Assembly (NCBI GenBank): GCA_035540935.1
Contig: DATLFS010000112.1
Coordinates: 1 to 28,702, forward strand
Source: DATLFS01 sp035540935
GTDB taxonomy: Bacteria > Actinomycetota > CADDZG01 > WHSQ01
Direction of reading: 5' to 3'
Length of the DNA: 28,702 bases
A program made the position numbers and the translations under genes. The notes under the pieces are model-generated. The model did not search any database. It worked only from the letters and a program-made list of their open reading frames with translations, and was not told where the DNA came from. Within the stretch, counting starts at the first letter, position 1, and every line of letters begins with the position of its first letter. Below are positions 24,268 to 28,702 of this stretch, one piece after another.

Positions 24268-25231
24268 GGCTTGGATCCGAGACGACGCAGCCGGCGAGCA
24301 CCTCGTCTATCCGCTCCATCAGATCGTCCTCGAGCTTCACGCCCGCGGCACCCGCGTTGTCCTCGACCTGCTCGGGACGCGAGGCGCCGATGATCGCGGC
24401 CGACACGTTGTCGTTCTGGAGGACCCACGCGAGAGCGAGCTGCGCCATGGACAGTCCGGCGTCGGCGGCGAGCGGCTTCAGGTTCTGCACCGCCTCGAGC
24501 GTGCGCGTCTCGAGATACTTCCGACGGACGCCGTGCCCGTATGCGGCGCGGCTGTCCGACGGCGGCGGACGCCCCGGCTCGTACTTGCCGGTGAGAACGC
24601 CCATCGCGAGCGGCGACCAGACGATCTGCCCGATGCCCTCCTTGCGGCAAAGGGGCATGACCTCTTCTTCCGGGACACGCCAGAGCATCGAGTACTGCGG
24701 CTGATTCGTCACGATGCGGTCGAAACCCATCTCGTCGGCGATCTGCAGCGCCCGCTTGATCTGCGCCGCGTCCCACTCACTCACGCCTACGTAGAGAACC
24801 TTCCCGGCCCGCACGAGGTCGTCCCACGCGCGAAGGGTTTCGTAGAGCGGGACGTTCGGGTCGAAACGATGCGCTTGATACAGATCGACGTAGTCGGTTT
24901 GAAGGCGCCGCAACGAATCGTCGATCGAATGCATGATGTGCTTCCGGGAGAGGCCGCGGTCGTTGACGTCGTCGCTCATCGCGTTGAAGACCTTCGTCGC
25001 CACGACGTACGTGTGCCGCGGGACCGCCTCGAGGGCTCGTCCCAAGATCTCTTCCGCCGCGCCGTACTCGTAGATATCGGCGGTGTCGAAGAAGTTGATC
25101 CCGGCGTCGAGAGCGGCTCGGACGCTCTTCTGCGCCGCCTCGGCGCCAACCTGTCCGCCATGCGTGACCCAGTTGCCGAGCGCGATCTCGCTCACCATGA
25201 CTCCGGAGGCGCCGAGATGCCGGTATTCCAT
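24254..25231 (-). CDS. Aldo/keto reductase, Kv-beta/YghZ-like
   Basis: A predicted NADPH-dependent oxidoreductase. The 325-aa TIM barrel (from ATG 25231) has the complete catalytic tetrad: Asp49 in FFDTAD, Tyr54 in IYEYG, Lys80 in VVATKVF and His121 in LYQAHRFD. SRKHIMHSIDDSLRRLQTDY and VGVSEWDAAQI are typical of the AKR group that includes potassium-channel beta subunits and E. coli YghZ. The NADP site is near AAIIGASRPEQVEDN. A GTG six codons upstream (25249) is an alternative start. Nearby ktrB/ktrA genes are on the other strand and 1.1 kb away, so no functional link to K+ transport should be read into the Kv-beta likeness. Confidence 0.93.
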   Translation of the reverse strand: MEYRHLGASGVMVSEIALGNWVTHGGQVGAEAAQKSVRAALDAGINFFDTADIYEYGAAEEILGRALEAVPRHTYVVATKVFNAMSDDVNDRGLSRKHIMHSIDDSLRRLQTDYVDLYQAHRFDPNVPLYETLRAWDDLVRAGKVLYVGVSEWDAAQIKRALQIADEMGFDRIVTNQPQYSMLWRVPEEEVMPLCRKEGIGQIVWSPLAMGVLTGKYEPGRPPPSDSRAAYGHGVRRKYLETRTLEAVQNLKPLAADAGLSMAQLALAWVLQNDNVSAAIIGASRPEQVEDNAGAAGVKLEDDLMERIDEVLAGCVVSDPSLTGR

Positions 25232-25288
25232 CGCGACGATGCTACCCACGGCGCGCCGTGACGATCGCCCGTCGGAGGAAGAGAGTGC

Positions 25289-25807
25289 TCAGCAGGACGG
25301 CATGCTGAGGGTGGTGCCGGGGTCGCCTCGCGACGAGAAGATGACCGTCACCCACACCTGGTCGCCGTCCTGCCGGACGCCGACGCCGAAGTGGCGGAAG
25401 CCGCTCTTCAGGATGTTGGCTCGATGCGACTTGGACCGCATGAACATACGGTGCAACCGCGCCACGTTCGGGCCGCGCCCCACGTTCTCGCCCAGCTTGC
25501 GCCAGTTCGTGACGCGCGCCGCGAGGACATCTGAGGGCGTGTGATACAGCTTGTCGTCCGAGTCCATCTCGCGCGAGTGCACGCGAGCGACCTTCGAGAG
25601 CTCAGGGTCGAGCCGCAGCTTGCGGATGCCCCGGCTCCCCCGCTCGCGGTTGTGAAGACGGGCGAGCCTCTTCTCGGAATCCGACCAGGACCAGCAGGAA
25701 GCCTGGGCCCCGCTGGAAGGAGCGACGGCGGCGAGAAGCGGAGCCATGAGCACGCCGGCGAACAGCGCGCGCAACGCGAAACGAGACACGTGGTCGAACC
25801 CCCGCAT
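25289..25807 (-). CDS. Secreted CAP-domain (SCP/YkwD-like) protein
   Basis: Function of bacterial CAP proteins is mostly unknown. The 172-aa product has a signal peptide (hydrophobic core ALRALFAGVLMAPLLAAVA) with cleavage near AQA. The CAP domain carries LHNRERGSRGIRKLRLDPEL, ARVHSREM, LGENVGRG, SKSHRANIL and FGVGV...VWVTVIFS. The conserved His and Glu of the CAP cavity are present. The mature protein starts with a Cys (CWSW) and the last residue is Cys, so the two ends may be disulfide-linked. The ATG at 25807 lacks a Shine-Dalgarno. GTG at 25789, with GGGGG about 9-10 nt upstream, is a real alternative. The 121 bp to the divergent CoA-binding gene hold its promoter, which I cannot pin down. 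Confidence 0.87.
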   Translation of the reverse strand: MRGFDHVSRFALRALFAGVLMAPLLAAVAPSSGAQASCWSWSDSEKRLARLHNRERGSRGIRKLRLDPELSKVARVHSREMDSDDKLYHTPSDVLAARVTNWRKLGENVGRGPNVARLHRMFMRSKSHRANILKSGFRHFGVGVRQDGDQVWVTVIFSSRGDPGTTLSMPSC

Positions 25808-25915
25808 AGAGACAGCTACTCGGACATTCCGGACGCCCGCGCGTCCTCTTGTGCGGTGCACGCTAGTCAACGCCTCCGCACGTTTCCACCCACTTCTGCA
25901 TATTCGGCCGCGCGA

Positions 25916-25921
25916 TAGCGT
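25916..25921 (+). promoter_or_regulatory. Candidate -10 box for the CoA-binding/ktrBA operon
   Basis: TAGCGT ends 7 nt before the GTG start at 25929, the spacing expected for a leaderless mRNA. There is no good -35. The box is weak in sequence, and position is the main support. Confidence 0.28.
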
Positions 25922-25928
25922 GGCTTGA

Positions 25929-26330
25929 GTGAAAGACGCCGTCATGTCACTGCTGACGACTACCAGGACCTGGGCGATTGTGGGATGTTCATCCAGCCCG
26001 TACCGGGACAGCCACGACGTGGCGCGCTTCCTGCTGCGACACGGATTCGAGATCGTGCCGGTGAATCCGCACGTAAATGAGGTTCTCGGACGCACGTGCT
26101 ATCCCGCGCTGGCTGACGTGCCCGTCCCCGTAGACGTGGTCGACATCTTCCGCCGCTCAGATGCCGCCGGGGCGCACGTCGATGAAGCGATCGAGATCGG
26201 CGCTCGAGGCGTCTGGATGCAACTCGGCGTCGTGGACGAGGACGCCGCCGCGCGGGCGCGCGCCGCAGGCCTCGAGGTGGTCATGAACCGCTGTCCGAAG
26301 ATCGAGCTTCCGCGCCTCCGCCCGGCGTAG
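25929..26330 (+). CDS. CoA-binding protein (CoA_binding_2, YccU-like)
   Basis: A small Rossmann-fold protein of the succinyl-CoA-synthetase-alpha CoA-binding type with no known enzymatic role. The 133-aa product has WAIVGCSSSPYRDSHDVARF (nucleotide-binding turn), FEIVPVNPHVNEVLGRTCYP, VDVVDIFRRSD, GARGVWMQLGVVDEDAAARA and VVMNRCPKIE. All of these are standard for the family. The GTG at 25929 follows a possible leaderless promoter. The ATG at 25944 is a shorter alternative. The stop lies 10 bp before ktrB, so it is likely the first gene of a three-gene unit. Whether it influences K+ uptake is unknown. Confidence 0.9.
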   Translation: MKDAVMSLLTTTRTWAIVGCSSSPYRDSHDVARFLLRHGFEIVPVNPHVNEVLGRTCYPALADVPVPVDVVDIFRRSDAAGAHVDEAIEIGARGVWMQLGVVDEDAAARARAAGLEVVMNRCPKIELPRLRPA

Positions 26331-26340
26331 CATCTCGGCC

Positions 26341-27744
26341 ATGCCGCGCCGGGACGAACGCACGCGTCCCCCAGTCGGGATCGGCGCGCCGGATCCGCGC
26401 CGGCGCGGTCGGTGGGTCGACCGTCTCATGCACCCGGCACGCCTCTCGGTTGGAAGCTTCGCGATCGCCATCGCGATCGGTAGCGCACTGTTGTCACTTC
26501 CGGTCGCTCGGGAAGGGGCCGGATCCGCTCCCCTTTCGGTAGCGGTCTTCACATCCACGTCCGCCGTATGCGTCACCGGACTCGGCGTGGTCGATACCTC
26601 GGCTTACTGGAGCACGTTCGGCGAGGTGGTGATCATGGCGCTGATCCAGATCGGCGGTTTCGGCGTGATGACGCTGGCGTCGATCCTCTCGTTCATCGCC
26701 TTCCGCCGCCTCGCGCTGCGGGAGCGGCTCGTCGCCCAGCGGGAGACGCGAACACTGGGGCTCGGCGACGTGCGTCAGGTGTTGAAAGGCGTCCTCGCCT
26801 TCACCGTCTTCTTCGAGACGATCTTGTTCGGGGTCCTCTTCGTCCGGCTGTCGACCACCTATGCCACCTCCACCGGGCGCGCGGCGTACGAAGCCCTCTT
26901 CCATTCCATCTCGTCGTTCAACAACGCCGGCTTCGCGCTGTACCGCGACAACCTCGAAGGTTTCGTATCGGATGCGTGGGTGCTGCTTCCCGTCGCGGTA
27001 ACGATCATCGCGGGCGGGATCGGCTTCCCCGTGCTGGCAGAGCTCCGGCGCGTTCCGCTGCGGCCGAGGCGCTGGACCGTCCACACGAAGCTCACCGTAG
27101 GGATGACCCTCCTCTTGCTCGCCGCCGGGACCTTGGGCTTCGGATTCTTCGAGTGGACGAACAGCGAGACGATCGGCGACTTCACCACGAAAGGAAAGTT
27201 ACTGCCGAGCTTCTTCCACTCGGTGGCGACCCGCACCGCGGGCTTCAACGTCTTCGACGTCGGTGAGATGGAGGAGACGTCGTGGCTCCTCACGTGCGTC
27301 TTCATGTTCATCGGCGGAGGAAGCGCGGGAACCGCCGGCGGCATCAAGGTCACAACGTTCGCGTTGCTCGGTTACATGATGTGGGCGGAAGCCCAGGGAG
27401 AACCGAACGTCAACATCGGGTCGCGGCGCGTGCCGGATACGACGCAGCGGCAAGCCCTGACCGTTGCACTCCTCGCGATCGGCGCAGTCGTCGCGGGCAC
27501 CCTCGCTCTCATGTCGATCGACCCGCTCCCGCTACCGAAGGCATTGTTCGAAGCGTTCTCCGCGTTCGGAACGGTCGGCCTCTCGACCGGCGTCACCGCG
27601 GATCTTTCGGTCGCCGGACGCGCCGTGGCGGTCGTGTTGATGTTCGTGGGGCGATTGGGGCCCATTACACTCGCTACCGCTCTCGCGCTGAAGGAGCGAG
27701 GGCGGAGATATCGCCTACCGGAGGAGCAGCCGATCGTTGGCTAA
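26341..27744 (+). CDS. ktrB: KtrB/TrkH-type potassium uptake membrane subunit
   Basis: The ion-conducting subunit of a Ktr/Trk K+ transporter. The 467-aa protein has four membrane-pore-membrane repeats. The filter segments are VCVTGLG (76-82), NNAGF (194-198), TRTAGF (297-302) and GTVGLS (410-415), each with the conserved Gly. The intramembrane gate of repeat 3 is the Gly/Ser/Ala loop GGGSAGTAGGIKVTTF at 325-340. Length fits KtrB better than the approximately 485-aa proteobacterial TrkH with extra helices. A basic N-terminal tail of about 35 residues precedes the first helix. The stop overlaps the TTG start of the regulatory subunit gene by 8 bp. Na+ coupling cannot be judged. Confidence 0.94.
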   Translation: MPRRDERTRPPVGIGAPDPRRRGRWVDRLMHPARLSVGSFAIAIAIGSALLSLPVAREGAGSAPLSVAVFTSTSAVCVTGLGVVDTSAYWSTFGEVVIMALIQIGGFGVMTLASILSFIAFRRLALRERLVAQRETRTLGLGDVRQVLKGVLAFTVFFETILFGVLFVRLSTTYATSTGRAAYEALFHSISSFNNAGFALYRDNLEGFVSDAWVLLPVAVTIIAGGIGFPVLAELRRVPLRPRRWTVHTKLTVGMTLLLLAAGTLGFGFFEWTNSETIGDFTTKGKLLPSFFHSVATRTAGFNVFDVGEMEETSWLLTCVFMFIGGGSAGTAGGIKVTTFALLGYMMWAEAQGEPNVNIGSRRVPDTTQRQALTVALLAIGAVVAGTLALMSIDPLPLPKALFEAFSAFGTVGLSTGVTADLSVAGRAVAVVLMFVGRLGPITLATALALKERGRRYRLPEEQPIVG

Positions 27745-28399
27745 AGCACGCGACGGCGCCGTTCTCGTCATCGGTCTCGGACGCTTCGGGCGCGCCGTCG
27801 CACTCACCCTCGAACAACTCGGCCGCGAGGTGCTGGGCGTAGACCAGAACCCGCGCATCGTGCAGGAGTTCTCGAACCGCATCACGCATGTGGTCGAGGG
27901 CGATGGGACGGATGAGGAGACGCTGGAACAGCTCGGAGCACGGGAGTTCCGGCGCGCCGTGGTGGCGATCGGAGCCGACATGGAGGCGAGCATCCTCGCG
28001 ACCGCGGCTCTTTCCGACTTGGGCGTGGACGAGATCTGGTCGAAGGCCCTGACGCGCTCTCACGGCCGCATCCTTGCTCGCATCGGCGCGGACCACGTCG
28101 TCTTCCCCGAGCACGACATGGGTGAGCGGCTGGCGCACGTCGTGACGGGCACCATGATCGACTATGTCGAGCTCGATGAGGGCTTCGCGCTCGTCGAGAC
28201 GTCGGCCCCCAAGGAGTTGTGGGACAAGCGCCTCGGCGACACCGCGCTCCGCAAGCGCTTCGGCGTGACGGTCGTGTGCATCAAGCCGAAAGGGGCGAGC
28301 TTCACGTATGCCACGCCCGATACCGTGGTCGGCGAAGGGGATGTTCTCGTCGTAGCGGGTGAGACGGCCAAAGCCGAGGCCTTCGCCGAGCTCGACTGA
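27737..28399 (+). CDS. ktrA: KtrA/TrkA regulatory subunit (RCK domain)
   Basis: A cytoplasmic gating ring subunit that binds nucleotides and controls the KtrB channel. The 220-aa protein has a single RCK_N Rossmann domain with GLGRFG (13-18), LGVDQNP with the acidic residue at the end of strand 2, and VEGDGTDEETL. A TrkA_C domain follows from about residue 135 to the end. One RCK_N plus one TrkA_C is the KtrA layout rather than the duplicated TrkA. The TTG start overlaps ktrB by 8 bp and has GGAGGAG 10 nt upstream. tRNA-Arg follows 40 bp downstream. Confidence 0.94.
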   Translation: MAKARDGAVLVIGLGRFGRAVALTLEQLGREVLGVDQNPRIVQEFSNRITHVVEGDGTDEETLEQLGAREFRRAVVAIGADMEASILATAALSDLGVDEIWSKALTRSHGRILARIGADHVVFPEHDMGERLAHVVTGTMIDYVELDEGFALVETSAPKELWDKRLGDTALRKRFGVTVVCIKPKGASFTYATPDTVVGEGDVLVVAGETAKAEAFAELD

Positions 28400-28424
28400 T
28401 ACGCCCTGCCGCCATCGCACCGCG

Positions 28425-28430
28425 TAGACT
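28425..28430 (+). promoter_or_regulatory. Candidate -10 box for tRNA-Arg
   Basis: TAGACT lies 9 bp before the tRNA 5' end, 25 bp after the ktrA stop. It resembles the TACACT before tRNA-Gly. No clear -35 is present. Confidence 0.33.
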
Positions 28431-28439
28431 CTTCGGGCT

Positions 28440-28514
28440 GCGCCCGTAGCTCAGTCTGGACAGAGCGATGGACTTCTAATCCATTGGTCGCAGGTTCGAA
28501 TCCTGCCGGGCGCG
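28440..28514 (+). tRNA. tRNA-Arg (anticodon TCT)
   Basis: Acceptor GCGCCCG/CGGGCGC, D arm GCTC...GAGC, anticodon stem ATGGA/TCCAT with loop CTTCTAA, and T arm GCAGG-TTCGAAT-CCTGC. The discriminator is G and CCA is not encoded. It reads AGA, a rare codon in such a G+C-rich genome. An IS481-type element lies just downstream. Confidence 0.95.
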
Positions 28515-28520
28515 CCGTGT

Positions 28521-28566
28521 GATGTCGCGAGACATCGGAGACAGATGTCGCGAGACATCGTAGACA
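28521..28566. repeat. 23-bp tandem direct repeat, two copies
   Basis: Units 28521-28543 and 28544-28566 differ at one base (G/T at position 18). Each contains GATGTC and GACATC around GCGA, so each can form a small hairpin. They lie 6 bp after tRNA-Arg and directly beyond the transposase stop, so they probably form the terminal region of the IS. Confidence 0.9.
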
Positions 28567-28578
28567 GTTGCGGCGGTC

Positions 28579-28702
28579 TCAGCCAACCGGTTGGTAGTCC
28601 TTCGTCGGATCGAGGATGAGGTTACGCAGCGGGGCGCCGTCGAGGGTCAGGATCCGAACCTCCAGACCTGCCACCAGCATCACGACGCGCCATCCCTGAT
28701 AC
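28579..28702 (-). CDS. IS481-family transposase, C-terminal fragment (window edge)
   Basis: Forty codons before a TGA at 28581-28579 are visible; the rest is beyond base 28702. The translation ends with LDGAPLRNLILDPTKDYQPVG. The D-P-T-(K/R)-D-Y-Q-P ending and the preceding strand-rich segment (WRVVMLVAGLEVRILTLDG) match what I know of the small C-terminal domain of actinobacterial IS481-type DDE transposases. The DDE catalytic domain is not visible, so activity cannot be judged. The tandem repeat starting 12 bp after the stop fits an element end. Confidence 0.72.
   Translation of the reverse strand, partial: YQGWRVVMLVAGLEVRILTLDGAPLRNLILDPTKDYQPVG

Larger units (their letters stand above)
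28521..28702 (-). mobile_element. End of an IS481-family insertion sequence (runs off the window)
   Basis: A transposase C-terminus and the tandem repeat next to it mark one end of the element. The outer border is probably close to 28515-28521, immediately after tRNA-Arg. The other end and any target duplication are outside the window. Confidence 0.65.

Noticed and set aside
24254..28399. Functional link between the Kv-beta-like reductase and KtrBA
   Set aside because: The likeness is to a general AKR subfamily. The genes are on opposite strands with two unrelated genes between them.
28521..28566. Start of a CRISPR array
   Set aside because: The units are contiguous with no spacers, only two copies exist, and they adjoin a transposase end.

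Overview
The window is about 28.7 kb of G+C-rich (roughly two thirds by eye), densely packed bacterial DNA. Gene order is the strongest clue to the host. Read on the minus strand from about 20.0 kb down to 1, the order is tig, clpP, clpX, (DUF3352), valS, folC, (DUF1360), ndk, mreB, mreC, mreD, mrdA, rodA, rng, rplU, rpmA, obgE, nadD, then a membrane-anchored protein (probably LytR-CpsA-Psr). This matches the well-known actinobacterial chromosome block almost gene for gene. Deviations from the Streptomyces-type block are one clpP instead of two, no proBA between obgE and nadD, a short RNase E/G, and an unusual ValS type. Together with frequent GTG/TTG starts and start regions that look leaderless, this suggests a deep-branching actinomycetote. 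I infer this from synteny; no rRNA gene is present to prove it.

Layout. Minus strand, 1-19988: a housekeeping block. It holds protein quality control (tig, clpP, clpX), aminoacylation and folate (valS, folC), nucleotide supply (ndk), the lateral-wall elongasome (mreB, mreC, mreD, mrdA, rodA), RNA processing (rng), ribosomal proteins L21/L27, the ribosome GTPase obgE, and NAD synthesis (nadD). Many neighbours overlap by 1-8 bp (GTGA or TGATG type), so translational coupling is likely. A strong intrinsic terminator separates rpmA from obgE. The mreB frame is broken by a 19-bp-arm perfect inverted repeat that carries a 13-bp net insertion.

19989-20474: an intergenic stretch with an inverted repeat, then tRNA-Pro(TGG) and tRNA-Gly(TCC). 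20503-25807: accessory genes. These are an M20 peptidase with a GNAT acetyltransferase, a secreted hypothetical protein, a class III nucleotidyl cyclase divergent from a TetR regulator across 26 bp that contains a near-perfect operator candidate, a Kv-beta-like aldo/keto reductase, and a secreted CAP-domain protein. 25929-28399: an apparent operon of a CoA-binding protein and a KtrB/KtrA-type potassium uptake pair. 28440-28514: tRNA-Arg(TCT). 28521-28702: the end of an IS481-family element running off the window, preceded by a 23-bp tandem repeat.

No intergenic gap exceeds 300 bp. I see no CRISPR array, no prophage and no defence island. Most of the window is ordinary core genome. The items most worth a second look are the mreB lesion, the cyclase/TetR locus and the IS/tRNA junction.
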